From: Pseudo-nitzschia pungens
Taxonomy: Eukaryota; Bacillariophyta; Bacillariophyceae; Bacillariales; Bacillariaceae
Reading direction: 5' to 3'
Length of the DNA: 64,000 nucleotides
Assembly: GCA_037355855.1 (NCBI GenBank)
Contig: CM074759.1
Span: 62,001 to 126,000, forward strand
Below, piece after piece: positions 1 to 10,105 of the stretch; the first letter of the stretch is position 1, and each line of letters opens with the position of its first letter. The notes under the pieces were generated by a model, which saw only the letters and a list, made by a program, of their open reading frames with translations, did no database searches and was not told where the DNA came from. A program made the position numbers and the translations under genes.

Positions 1-323
1 GTGTGTTGTCGAGTGTACGTTTCGCGATTTTCCACGTTGTCGTGAATCGTGTTCTTTTGACGTCGGTTCCATTTTATTTCAGTTCTTTTCTCGCGTTCTC
101 ACTGTCTCGAATGTTTTGTTTCGTCTTTCGCAACATCAACACTGTGACGCACAATATAAAGACTTTTATCATTACACACATTCGTTGCGGATATTGTTTC
201 CCAATCGTACGTGCAATTACTGTTTGATTATAGGAATGAGCTAACAGAAGGAAACGTTGAGGATCAAAACAATTTTCTCACCTTCGTTGTTTCTTCTTCG
301 TCGTAGTTTACAAGGGACATAAA
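1..323. other. 5' flank of the Myb-like gene, no gene seen
   Basis: T-rich sequence without an ORF that looks coding; the short frames here have no recognisable features. It probably holds the promoter and 5' leader of the gene that follows. Confidence 0.5.
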
Positions 324-410
324 ATGTTGCCATCGTCACACTCACAGAGCACGTGGAAGGACGAGATGGGCAGAAAGCAAACAGCGTTTGTCAAAAACGA
401 CGTCCGGTGA
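324..410 (+). promoter_or_regulatory. Possible upstream ORF (28 codons) in the leader of the Myb-like gene
   Basis: An ATG at 324 opens a 28-codon frame that ends with TGA at 408-410, only 14 bases before the ATG at 425 that I take as the main start. It lies in another frame. If the transcript includes it, it could lower or condition translation of the Myb-like protein. Whether it is transcribed is unknown. Confidence 0.35.
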
Positions 411-424
411 CTCAAAATCCATCA

Positions 425-2542
425 ATGGACCGATATTTCAATACGTTGTCTACTTGGTGTTTGGGGGAATCAACCTCAAAGCAACAGTCGCGAGCACAAC
501 CGCAAGTGCCGTCCATTACCGCTGCTAAGTCGCCTGAGAATTCAAATTCGATATCTGTTTCGATCCTGCGTGAAACCAAAACTTCGATTTCTAGTCTCAT
601 GTCCAGCAGAAAGGTCCCAGAATTGACGGCGACAGACGAAGGTGCGCCGGAAGAATGCAGAAAGAAACAACAAGCAAAACAGGTGCAAGTAGACGAGCGC
701 AAACCGTATTGGATACCCAAAAAAAAGTTGGCGTGCGATATCATGATTTCAACAACTCCGACTCTAAGAACAAACACAAGATGTGGAAACGAAACGGTCG
801 AAAGCATTTGCGAACCCGGGCTCGATTCGAATCGTGTTTCCTGGTTCTCAGATTGCCCCTCCCATTCAGTTGGACAATTCTCTGACCAGATGAAACCTTC
901 TAAAATACCCAAGCATCTCCTTTCAGCCAAGAGGAATCGAGACCTGGAATTTGTCCTTCACGGAACCTATGACAAAAATCGTCGAAGGCCATTGACAGTA
1001 CATCTGAATGACCATCATTCTATGTGGACCATTGAAGAGCATAAGGAATTTTTGAAGTTTTGCTCCCTCTGTGAGTATGATATTCAGAAAATATCAATTC
1101 TAATGCAAAACAAAAATTCTGTTGAAGTGAGGGAATATGCAAAAAATTCTTACACTGGAAATTGTTTGACACATTGGACTCTTGAAGAATATGAGGATTT
1201 TGTAAACAAAGCCCCTTTAGTATGGAAGGAATGGAAACGGAATGTGCAGGGTGCAAAGAAGCTCCAGTCAAAGTTCCAACATGATATAAAAAAAGTCAAA
1301 GGCCTTCAAGCGCAAATCAGCCTCAAGCCAAAAATAAATTCTGAAATGAATGATGTAGTTGACAGTCAAGATTTGGCATTAACAAAGTCAATGGAAGAGC
1401 TTCAATTTTCCGTAAACGATGTAATAACATCTGAAGGATCAAGTTCATCCATCTACAAGAACCATCCAGGAAATCTTATCTATCAAGAAATTCTTCTTTC
1501 TCAGAAGGACGAATTTGCTAAATGCAACAATAACAAGCAGAAACAAGAGGTCATTATGAAAAATGTTATTACTGCCATTAAGTCTCTGAAGCCCTCTGGA
1601 AAATTTTTGAGGCTTCAAAATGAAATTCGCAGTTGTCAGCTTCTGACCAATTCTCAAGTTTTATCAAAAATTCATAGGGATCTGCTGAACACAACAAATC
1701 CAAGGTTGCAAAACAATGTGAATTCTGTTTTATCGACATCTAAGGGCAGAGACTTGCACGAAGGAGAAAGAGCTGATCAATCAGTAGGTGAAACACAACT
1801 CGTTTGCAAAAATCTAATTCATACTGGTGTTTGCCAAAGAAATCCTAACACAGTTGATTTTCTTCCTATCCTAACTCAGAAAGCACAAGTGATTGGGGAG
1901 AGAACAGAGGATTGTGAACAACCAAAGGTTGTGACCACAAATTTAAGTTCTGCATCTACATCACGAAGCCATCGGCATTGCACTGTTGATTCTGCTGATG
2001 ATGTTCTCTTCACACTCTCAACAACGCAAGTGGACAAACCAAAGAATCAATTGGCAGATGGAAAACCAAAAATCAGGCAAAAATCTGAAGCACGACGCAA
2101 AGCCATGTTGAAAAATATTGCATCCTTCAACCTTCCAGCTGCGCATGATACTGGTACTGTGCCTATAACAGAAGGGCGGCCAAAAAGACAGCGCACTAGA
2201 GTGACTTTTTTTGAACCAGTTATATCTAGCACTCACATCTTACCTGTTCATGAAAGCCACAACCTCAGCAATGTCAATCTGCGCAGATCAACGAGAATAA
2301 AAGAGACCACTTCTCCTGTCCTAAACACGGACGTGTCAACTGTTGCTTCAACAGCAACTCGAACCCGACCGAGAGCAAAATTACTAACCAGCATAACAAC
2401 AAAGGTGAGCAAGCGAAGAATGAATCCAAAATTGCGACTTTCTCAAGGTTTTGCAAGAAGAGTGATCACAAATGCGATGGTGTGTTACGACCGACGGAAG
2501 GCAAAACGAAAGCATCCAACAATACTGCCCAACGAAGCATAA
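425..2542 (+). CDS. Myb/SANT-like (SHAQKYF-type) nuclear protein
   Basis: A 705-aa frame from the first ATG. The open frame reaches back to a GTG at 353, which is not a likely eukaryotic start. Around residues 200-245 there is a WT-x-EEH-x-x-FL segment followed by an NSVEVREYAKNSY segment. This spacing is that of a single SHAQKYF-type Myb repeat, with the usual SHAQKYF signature degenerate. A second shorter Trp-containing segment (HWTLEEYEDFV) follows. The rest is charged, Ser/Thr- and Lys-rich, with basic clusters (RRSTRIKE, RTRPRAKL, KRRMNPKLR) in the C-terminal third that could act as nuclear localisation signals or DNA contacts. No signal peptide or membrane segment is seen. Base composition is less GC-rich than in neighbouring genes. 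A transcription or chromatin role is inferred from the Myb-like repeat only; targets are unknown. Confidence 0.6.
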   Translation: MDRYFNTLSTWCLGESTSKQQSRAQPQVPSITAAKSPENSNSISVSILRETKTSISSLMSSRKVPELTATDEGAPEECRKKQQAKQVQVDERKPYWIPKKKLACDIMISTTPTLRTNTRCGNETVESICEPGLDSNRVSWFSDCPSHSVGQFSDQMKPSKIPKHLLSAKRNRDLEFVLHGTYDKNRRRPLTVHLNDHHSMWTIEEHKEFLKFCSLCEYDIQKISILMQNKNSVEVREYAKNSYTGNCLTHWTLEEYEDFVNKAPLVWKEWKRNVQGAKKLQSKFQHDIKKVKGLQAQISLKPKINSEMNDVVDSQDLALTKSMEELQFSVNDVITSEGSSSSIYKNHPGNLIYQEILLSQKDEFAKCNNNKQKQEVIMKNVITAIKSLKPSGKFLRLQNEIRSCQLLTNSQVLSKIHRDLLNTTNPRLQNNVNSVLSTSKGRDLHEGERADQSVGETQLVCKNLIHTGVCQRNPNTVDFLPILTQKAQVIGERTEDCEQPKVVTTNLSSASTSRSHRHCTVDSADDVLFTLSTTQVDKPKNQLADGKPKIRQKSEARRKAMLKNIASFNLPAAHDTGTVPITEGRPKRQRTRVTFFEPVISSTHILPVHESHNLSNVNLRRSTRIKETTSPVLNTDVSTVASTATRTRPRAKLLTSITTKVSKRRMNPKLRLSQGFARRVITNAMVCYDRRKAKRKHPTILPNEA

Positions 2543-5393
2543 GAAACAGTCTATTTTCCAACTGTCCCATGTGAATATCTACTTAATGATAGATAATTTG
2601 CAAGAAGCTACGTGTAGACATGTTTTATATTTTTTCTTTTTTTATCGTCTTGCTTGCATTGATTGGTTGGGTAAGTCCATTCATATTCAATCGTCACTTC
2701 ATTCAGTATCAAGACTTATTCTGGTTGAGCTCAATTTCCTGATGCTCACAGCAATCGGTTTCACGAATGCCAGGAGCTTGTTGATGGCATCAGGCAGCAT
2801 GGTATCTGTGTCAATCTTCAAGTTGAAGCATCTAGAGCACATGTGCGTTGCGTTGGATCTGTCGAATCGCACCACGAACACGAAATTTCAGTCAGCCACA
2901 TTAGCTCATGTTTACCAGCATGACATTCTAGAATCCGTTTTTACATTTGGATACAATCCTCGTGTTGTCCATCATGAGTATAGGCTCTAAAATTAGAAGT
3001 AGACCAGTTGTAAAGCAACTGTCGTCAATTCCACCATTCCGTGTCGACAGACATCGAAGACCACGAAGACGACGATGGATCGCAATAAGTTGCAAACGAC
3101 GTCGAGACGAGTTCGCAACCAAGCTGCGATTCCTCCCTTTACCGCAAAGAGATATCACGTCACTCCACGAGTGTCGACCGATCGACTGACGTGAGTGCTC
3201 TGGTGGAGCAGCTTCAAGGGTGGAAAAGGGAACACCAGACAATACCTCCAATTAATAAGTATTGGCACTTGTCAATAGGGCGCTCTCTTTCGAGTCGGTG
3301 TGCAAAATTAACCACGAAGCGAATGGCACACACACACACAGACACACAAATAGGATAGAACACAGTGTATGTCGCAACGAGACGAAACTCAATGATTCAG
3401 TCAGCCACAAACAGTTGTGACTAACGACAATACGAGTGTACCTACTACACGTAGTATTCGTCATCGGCACATCGTGGACGCGAAAAAGGCTCGAATGCTT
3501 AGTTTGCAACTGAAAGCATCAAACAGAGCAGTGTTTGGCGAAGGAAGGAAGAGCTGTTGATCATCGAAGGTTGTCGCTTTGTTGTGTACGCTTCGAGATT
3601 GCCGACAGCGATGTGATTGTTTGCCGTGACCAAACGTTGATCGTGGCTTGTTGTTTGTTGGCCGAAGCCCATGATAGCAGCAAATAGAACATCCGAGACC
3701 CGAGCACCTAAGTCATCAAATTACAGGCGACCGAAACAAGAGGTGTGTTCTTTCTACTGTTTTTATTGTAAGTCCGTGCTTTGCGCACTGAAGTAAGTTC
3801 CGGTAGATACTGTGCCGGTACGCTATCCATAAGCAAGTAAAAAGCGGATTCTTTGTTTTCCAGAGAATTACCAGCTGGCAGAAAGCAAGCGCTGAGTCAA
3901 ACCAAGTTTCAAATTCGTAGCAGTTTGAGTACGACTAGATTTTACTGTACGTTACAGAAAAGAGCTCTCGACCACAACTTGGAGCCTATCTCAATTCTTT
4001 ATTGAAAGTACTGTACTAAAAATTTATTTCTCATCTACTCGTGCCATAAGTAATGTTACTACTACGTACTAAATTCCTATCAGCTGTGCCCCGGTTCTAC
4101 ATCCCCAACTACTCATTTCTACGTAAGTCGCGGGACAGCTGATAGGAATTCCGTAGTACTTCCGTAAGATCTTACTTCCTCTGTTCCGAAATACGAAATA
4201 ACTGACCACCTGACTATCGATCAATTTTCAAACGATTTCAGCGTCCTTATGCCTGGTCAGACACTAGTTGTATCAGTGGTATTGGTCTACCTTTCATTGG
4301 GACTTGAACAGGGACTGTCCCGCCTTGCAAATGTGATTTCACCGCATGAAAGGTTTCCACCTAGCATTTGAACCTCTAGGAAGGTTCTTTGGGAAGCTGA
4401 GACAATAAACTTTTGTCTAGCAGTAGGTGATAGAAACAAGAAGAGAGTTCTTGTACCTTCACTTCTGTTCCAAAGAGACCCATATTATAGCCCCGGGTGT
4501 GGTGTCCCATTTCCATTTTTTGGTCTGTGAGGGACCCAACGCATGCTAAAAACGAGTTTTTGTCAGTTTTTGTCAGTTTGTTTTTCGATCGCGCTTTTTT
4601 TCCTCGCATGAATCTAATCGGATTGATCAAATCCTGGTACGTCAGTAAGTTACCGTTACTTACACGATTGTCGAACAGATGCTTGTGGAACCATATTGCC
4701 TCGGTGTGACGCATTGGAACAAAATGCGCGCCCTTTTTCAACGAATCAATACTGTATGACTGGATTCGCCGGTGAAGCATGGCATCCAAGGTAACGATCT
4801 AAGCATGTCATTTGGTCGTCGGAAGTCGCGACCATATTTTGAATTTTTGAAGCGCAAGGCTGTTGAAAATAGGACCTGGCCTAAGCGCCAGCAACGTATT
4901 CAGTGATAGTTTGAAACAAAGCGGTCTCCGTTGCAGTTCGTTTCAAAATCTTTGCAAAAAATTCACTTATCAGATGGGTCTAAAACTCTCATCAAAAGCA
5001 CACCGTTCTGTAACCTTACCGCTAAATCATGTGATTTTCGATCGATTAGAAGACGTTCTCCCGCTCCTCCGATCGACTAAGGTTAACTTACTCGTACAAG
5101 TTGAACTTTACTTCTAATCCTTATCGACTCATCAACCCAATAACAAGCATCCATAGTCCCCCCTCCCGAGGGATGCATCGTGCGATAGTGTTGACCAGGC
5201 TCCTGTCGTGTCGACCATCGCAACTACAACCTCTACCGGAGTACGTACTCGTACTTTTGCTCGTACTCGTACTCGTACTTGTACACGCAGCATCAGCATC
5301 TCTATCTGTACCGTGTATTCTATCTCTGTTTCCATCTATACTCTGTACCGTACCGGTATCGGTATCTGTATCAGTATCAGTATCATCACGATC
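2543..5393. other. Intergenic, about 2.9 kb, holding one MITE-like element
   Basis: No convincing gene. Short frames at 2472-2990, 2928-3251 and 4863-5117 lack domains and look like chance. A 137-codon minus-strand frame at 4376-4789 is the longest but resembles nothing I know. The stretch carries a (CA)n run near 3330 and a CGTACT/GTATCA microsatellite at 5236-5393 just before the next gene. Confidence 0.5.
4060..4157. mobile_element. Short MITE-like element, copy 1
   Basis: A perfect 16-bp inverted repeat, AATTCCTATCAGCTGT at 4072-4087 and its complement at 4135-4150, flanks a core of about 47 bp. A weaker outward extension (GTACTA / TAGTAC) lies on both sides. A second copy lies at 20788-20887 in the opposite orientation, with a closely matching core (ATCCCCAACTACTCATTTCT is identical). 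There is no coding capacity, so it would be non-autonomous. Target-site duplication is not certain. Confidence 0.7.
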
Positions 5394-6512
5394 ATGACTA
5401 CTCGCAATCGAGAGCGAAAGAAAAGCAACAACGACAAGGGTGGTGCCGAGCCCTCCTCTGGTTCCGACTCGAGCCCCCTGTCTCCCGCAACGATTCCCTT
5501 GTCGGAAGACGATTGCAACTCCTCTTTTGGTGGCTACCGCTCCCCTGGCTTTGACGACGCAGAGTCGGGAGAGTATGGCGTGATTCTAGTGAACAACAAC
5601 TACCATCAGCAGCGTGTGCGGGGAATCGATGACGGACGCCACCGAGCCTTTGCCGGAACGTTCGGCCACAAACAACACCAGCAGCAACAACAGCAAAAGC
5701 AACAGCAACACCAGCAACAGCAGCACCCGGCGAGCTTCGTGGATCGCTTGACACACGTTTGCAAGGCCCTCTTGGTCCCGGATTGGCTCGAGAAGCAAAC
5801 GGAGCTGTGCTGCGGAACCAACGCCTCCGATCTTCCCGCCGATGGAGACCGCGATATCGATAAATTCCTGAGCGACGATCTGGACGAATCCGCCGTCAAT
5901 CGTTGGTCGGCACACAATCTGCAGCGGGAACAAGACATTTCGCTCCTGACGGACGTTTCGTTGCTCACCGATGGGTCCCTGATGGACCTGGTCCTCAGTG
6001 ATCGGGACGAGGAAAGCATTGCCAAGGAACTCATGACGAACGCAAACACGAAAGCGAACGGAGGCTCGCCGCTGCCCCACGATTCGGGAGATCTCCCCGC
6101 CTTTCGCAAGCACCCACCGGGATCGTTTTCCAAGAGGAAAGACCACGAGCGCTTGGTGGAGCAAGCCGTCCGAGAGCTTCGACAGAGACGAGAGGAACGG
6201 GAACGAAAGGAACACCTGCATCCCCGCTTGCCCCACGCGGTGGTTCCGCTCCAAGGGGAGGAAAAAGTCAAGAAATGGAAACGGAGAAAATCCAAGAGCG
6301 GCAAGGGCAGAGACAAGCAATCCAATTCTGCGGGAGCCAACTCGTCGCCGCCGCCGCCGACGACGACGACGACAACGACGAAGCCCCCACGACCACCCAG
6401 GTGGACCAAGGCGCTTCGGAAGGGCTCATCTCGCGTGTTCAAGCGGAAAAAGGACAAGGAGTCCGAGAACAGAATACAAGAGGGAGAACGGAATGTGGTG
6501 GTGATATTTTGA
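5394..6512 (+). CDS. Hypothetical protein, Gln-rich, with basic C-terminus
   Basis: A 372-aa protein if begun at ATG 5394. The frame is open from 5208, but the extra 62 codons (Arg-Thr and Ile-Ser repeats) only translate a CGTACT/GTATCA microsatellite, so I prefer the later ATG. Features: a Gln-rich run at about residues 96-118 encoded by CAG/CAA repeats; a conserved-looking acidic middle (DKFLSDDLDE, SLLTDVSLLTDGSLMDLVL); a charged helical stretch (HERLVEQAVRELRQRREERERKE); and a strongly basic tail (KVKKWKRRKSKSGKGRDK, RVFKRKKDKE) broken by Pro and Thr runs. There is no signal peptide or membrane span. The basic tail could be a nuclear or nucleic-acid-binding region. I do not recognise the family. 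Confidence 0.55.
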   Translation: MTTRNRERKKSNNDKGGAEPSSGSDSSPLSPATIPLSEDDCNSSFGGYRSPGFDDAESGEYGVILVNNNYHQQRVRGIDDGRHRAFAGTFGHKQHQQQQQQKQQQHQQQQHPASFVDRLTHVCKALLVPDWLEKQTELCCGTNASDLPADGDRDIDKFLSDDLDESAVNRWSAHNLQREQDISLLTDVSLLTDGSLMDLVLSDRDEESIAKELMTNANTKANGGSPLPHDSGDLPAFRKHPPGSFSKRKDHERLVEQAVRELRQRREERERKEHLHPRLPHAVVPLQGEEKVKKWKRRKSKSGKGRDKQSNSAGANSSPPPPTTTTTTTKPPRPPRWTKALRKGSSRVFKRKKDKESENRIQEGERNVVVIF

Positions 6513-6668
6513 GGAGTTGTGGTGCATCTGCATGCAGCACGGGGGGAGGGAAGGGGAATCGAGACGGAAACAAACAACCACCAAAGCTAACGAAACGAAA
6601 CGAAGTAAAACAAAACAAAACAAAACGAACCATGACGGAACCGGGGGAATCGTGTGCCTCGGCTCATC

Positions 6669-6775
6669 TAGCATGGAAGAATCTATGCCATGTCGAAAGC
6701 ATGGATGCCGAGACCGTGATTGCGTGTCTTTCGATGCCACGGTCTCGACATCCATGCTTTCCGATGCATGCAGCT
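6669..6775. repeat. Inverted-repeat (hairpin) element, copy A
   Basis: Arms 6695-6718 and 6738-6761 are 24 bases each and complementary at 23 of 24 positions, with a 19-base loop. It shares the lead-in TGGAAGAAT...TGCCATG...CGAAAGCA and the string GGATGCCGA with copy B about 510 bp away, so the two belong to one small repeat family. Confidence 0.65.
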
Positions 6776-7180
6776 GGTAGAATCGAACCTATATATGTAC
6801 AAATCTGGGAAAAAGTTAATACGTACCGTAGCAATTCTCTGATTGTATTTACTTTTAGTACGGTATGTGCTCTTATTTCTACACGCAAGTTGCAATCGCT
6901 CGGCGCGTTCCATCAATTTACTGGTCGGTATGGATTGAACCGACTCCGCCGTGTGTTGCCGGTGTCGCCACGTACCGAAAAGTAGCCACTGGATTCAGTA
7001 AGTCCATGTACCCCACCGGTACGTCCGAATCTGATGGAATCGCACTTCCTGCGGTACCAAGCACTCGTTCTGTGAATCGGGACCGTGACATCGCGACGCG
7101 CCCCATCGTGCGCATCCTACACCACCCCTGCTCGCGCAACCCGATGACACATTGCGGCAGTGGTTTTGTTTCCTCTCGTG

Positions 7181-7300
7181 GCGTGGAAGAATACGTGCCA
7201 TGCCGAAAGCACCAAGAATTCCGGAACTGCGGCAACGTGTCCATCCAAAAGCAGGGATGCTGGATGCCGACACGCCAGCATCCGTGCTTTTGGGCATTCA
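7181..7300. repeat. Inverted-repeat (hairpin) element, copy B
   Basis: Arms CCAAAAGCAGGGATGCTGG (7245-7263) and its near complement at 7275-7293 pair at 18 of 19 positions around an 11-base loop. The upstream lead-in matches copy A, but the arms differ from those of copy A while still complementing each other. That suggests either independent sequence change with structure kept, or two insertions of a variable family. Confidence 0.6.
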
Positions 7301-7984
7301 CACCATTGTTGTCGTCTTCTAGGTGTAACTATGTTTTTTTTTTTTGGGGTATTCAAAATGGAAGAACCGTTTCATATACTTTATTCTACCAAGTTTCAAT
7401 CAATTGTGTAGGCGAGCTGGTATCCATCCATCCATCCATCCATCCATCCACAGAAACGAAACGGATTGAGCGATTCGTGGTCGGCAAAGAAATGGGTTTG
7501 TCGGTCCGATAAGACCCGACACACCGTGTCGTCGCGTGCCGGAAAAGTGTCTGGGTTTTTTCGCTCTCGGTCAATCCATTTGCGGCACGTACATTTCCAT
7601 CGTGTCCGATGGAATGATCGATGGGTTGGGTTGGGTTGGGTTGGATTTGGAGTGGGTTGTCTGGTCTGGTCAAAAACAGAAGTCTGTCGTTCATACTAAC
7701 GTTGTTCTTGTATTATGCACCCGAATACCGCAGGATTCTCGGGAGGATTCTTCCATTCGTGTTTGGGAGGCACTCGTTCGCATCAAGAAACTCATTCGCG
7801 GTCCAGTATTATTATAACACTGCGACGCACTCAACCCAGCAGCATTTTGCGGTTCGAATTAAATAATGTTACGGAAAGGCACCGCACCGAGTCAGTGCGT
7901 TCCTTGGCGACTCGTTGCTGTCGATACTCGCGCTCTTGCTCTTGCTATCGCTCTCACTCATTACCATTCCCATCACCATTACCG

Positions 7985-10105
7985 TCACCGCTGCTCCCGC
8001 AGCAGTTCCCGGATGGACACGGCGACCCCCGTCACTGCCACGCTTACGCTGACCAGGATGGTGCAAGCGTCCAACACCAGCAGAAAACGCCGGTAGGGGG
8101 CGATACCCTTGCGGACCAGCGCTTGGTGGACGACGCAGGGCATGGCGGCCAGTCCCGTGTTGCCGAGGGCTCCAAACAGACCGACCAGCAATCCCAGGTC
8201 GTGGACCGTGGCCACCACCACCGCGCATCCCCCGACGACGCACCAGCGGCGCAAGACCCACGAGTAGCGAGCAAACAACGAAGATGTTGCTGTTTCGAAG
8301 TCTTCGTCCAAGAACAGGCCATCGTTGTCTTCACCGGTGGCGGAGGAGGACGGGTCGGCTTCTGTGGGTTCGTCGCAAAAGTCTCCCGATGCGAGCTCCG
8401 GGGGTGGCTCTCGTGCCAATCCATCTTGATCGTGTTCCTCCTCCTGCGCGATGCGGGTGTGCCGTCCACTCTTGCGTTTCCAGCTCGCGAAAGCGACACG
8501 AAAGCCGCATCCGTATCCACAACCTCCCTTTATCCACTCCTCCAGAACCTCCATGGCCGGTGTCAATTGCAGCGGAAAGGTCGCAAAGACGGCCACCATG
8601 ACGCTGGCGTTGACCAGCTGGTACCACAAACTCTCGGGATAGCGGGTGGTAAGGTAGGCCGTGACGCTGCCGTCGGCTAGGTTTGGAAACGCCGGTCCGC
8701 AGGTGGCCCCGATCAACAGAAACAATCCGGCGACAATGGCCATAGACCCCACCAGAACCGGTTGGATAAAGCGCTGGATGCGGGACTTCCGGGATGTGCG
8801 ACTGCTGGTTGATGATGCCGTTTCGTGCTGCTCGGCATCGACTTCCAACGCCGACGCAGACATGCCACCGGATAATGTCCCATCCTCCTCCTCCCCAACG
8901 TCGTCGTCGTCGTCGCAGCTTGTTCCCGTTGCCATCGACGACCCGACGAACGAGTTTTCTACCGGTAGAACCAGCCCGATTCCCTCAAATGCGTAGAACA
9001 TGCTGGCGACAAAGGTGGCAATGGCCGCCGGATCGTTGGTCCACATTTTGGCCCGGTCATCGTCATGATCGTTGTCATTGTTGTTGTCGTTGTCGTCATC
9101 GTGATTGCTCTGCTTTTTCTCCCACAACACCCAGACCGCCGTCCCGGACGCCGTCAGTATCGCCACCAGCATCAAACAATTGGCTCCGAGCGAGAGCCAC
9201 TTGAGTTCCTTGAGGTCTCGAATCAGGACGATTCCGAGCAGGGCCACGGTGACCATTGCGATGCAGGCGTCCTCGGTAAGGTGTTGGTTGAGGGCTCTCA
9301 GGTTGGTGGCCACGAGGCTCAAAAAGACGCAGCAGACGCCGGCCTGCAGGACAAAGAGCAATAGCTGGACCGCCGCTGCCCCGGGGGGTCCCAGCGCCAC
9401 GCGGGCGACGTCCGCAAAGGTTTTGAGCGGTGGAAGCTGGAGTGGTGGTGGTGGTGGTGGTGGTGGTGGTGCAAGTGATGGTGTGAGTTGCGGTGGTTGC
9501 TGCTCTTCTTGCGACTCGCGCTGCGTTTCCATTTGCGTTTCCATTTGCGTTTGAATCTGTCGTTTCCGGCGTTGATAATAATCCTTCAGGAGCCACTGCT
9601 TGCAGTGCACCAGCAGAACCATTGAATAGATTCCCTGGAGTGCCACCAGGGAAAACAATCCGAGTCCGAGGACCCACCCGCTCAGCGCAAAGGCGTGGGG
9701 AATGTTGAGGCATCCCGGTCCGAGGTTGCCCTTGACCAAATGCATGACGGCATCGAACTCGGAAATGGTGCTTACAGTGGAGGAGGAAGAATGATTTGCT
9801 GTTGTTGTAGAATTGCCATTGCTGCTTTCGTTGGGTAAGGCAGCCACGTTCTCCTCCTCCTCCTCTTCTTCGTTGTCCTCTTCCTCGCGATCGCGGAGCT
9901 GGCGGAAGGCCGTCATTGGGTCTTGCAAATCGGAGAGCATGGTTCTGGTTTTGTTGCTGTCGGTGTTGCTGTCGGTGTTGCTGTTGCAATCGTCGTTATT
10001 TCTGTGGTTTTCCGTGGCTGTTCGTTCTTCGTCAACTCCGAGTGGGTGTATCCTCGAATAGCTTTTGCTTTTTCTTCGTTTCCTTCGAGGAGGAGTGAAT
10101 TCCAT
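7985..10105 (-). CDS. Amino-acid permease, AAAP/SLC36-SLC38 type
   Basis: A 706-aa membrane protein from the ATG at 10105. The frame is open upstream, but that stretch is repeat-like and its first codon coincides with a mere upstream ATG. The N-terminal ~120 residues are cytosolic, acidic and Asn/Glu-rich. The first span region (DAVMHLVKGNLGPGCLNIPHAFALSGW) carries the family's G-x-G and Pro helix-break pattern, and about ten further hydrophobic segments follow (ALLGIVLIRDLKELKWLSLGANCLMLV; FVASMFYAFEGIGLVLPVENS; the last ends near VTGVAVSIREL). The FEGIGLVLPVEN segment is typical of Aa_trans members. Long hydrophilic insertions (poly-Pro after span 2, Asp/Asn-rich loops, a ~90-aa acidic loop before the last spans) make it longer than the usual 450-500 aa. 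The substrate (neutral amino acids or auxin-like compounds) and membrane (vacuole or plasma membrane) cannot be told from sequence. Confidence 0.8.
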   Translation of the reverse strand: MEFTPPRRKRRKSKSYSRIHPLGVDEERTATENHRNNDDCNSNTDSNTDSNKTRTMLSDLQDPMTAFRQLRDREEEDNEEEEEEENVAALPNESSNGNSTTTANHSSSSTVSTISEFDAVMHLVKGNLGPGCLNIPHAFALSGWVLGLGLFSLVALQGIYSMVLLVHCKQWLLKDYYQRRKRQIQTQMETQMETQRESQEEQQPPQLTPSLAPPPPPPPPPLQLPPLKTFADVARVALGPPGAAAVQLLLFVLQAGVCCVFLSLVATNLRALNQHLTEDACIAMVTVALLGIVLIRDLKELKWLSLGANCLMLVAILTASGTAVWVLWEKKQSNHDDDNDNNNDNDHDDDRAKMWTNDPAAIATFVASMFYAFEGIGLVLPVENSFVGSSMATGTSCDDDDDVGEEEDGTLSGGMSASALEVDAEQHETASSTSSRTSRKSRIQRFIQPVLVGSMAIVAGLFLLIGATCGPAFPNLADGSVTAYLTTRYPESLWYQLVNASVMVAVFATFPLQLTPAMEVLEEWIKGGCGYGCGFRVAFASWKRKSGRHTRIAQEEEHDQDGLAREPPPELASGDFCDEPTEADPSSSATGEDNDGLFLDEDFETATSSLFARYSWVLRRWCVVGGCAVVVATVHDLGLLVGLFGALGNTGLAAMPCVVHQALVRKGIAPYRRFLLVLDACTILVSVSVAVTGVAVSIRELLREQR

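Larger units (their letters stand above)
6513..7984. other. Spacer between convergent genes, with two hairpin elements and tetranucleotide repeats
   Basis: This is the 3' side of both flanking genes. It holds two related inverted-repeat elements (annotated separately), an (ATCC)n array at 7422-7450 and a GGTTG array near 7624-7645. The 215-codon plus-strand frame at 6865-7512 runs through the second hairpin element and shows no protein features, so I do not call it. Confidence 0.5.

Noticed and set aside
4376..4789. 137-codon minus-strand frame
   Set aside because: No recognised motif, average composition unlike the GC-rich genes here, and no supporting splice or repeat evidence. It could be a transposon relic, but nothing shows it.
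5606..6577. 323-codon minus-strand frame opposite the Gln-rich gene
   Set aside because: Antisense shadow of a GC-rich coding frame; Cys/Ser runs come from the CAG repeats read backwards.
6865..7512. 215-codon plus-strand frame
   Set aside because: It crosses hairpin element copy B and an (ATCC)n array; the translation is without pattern.
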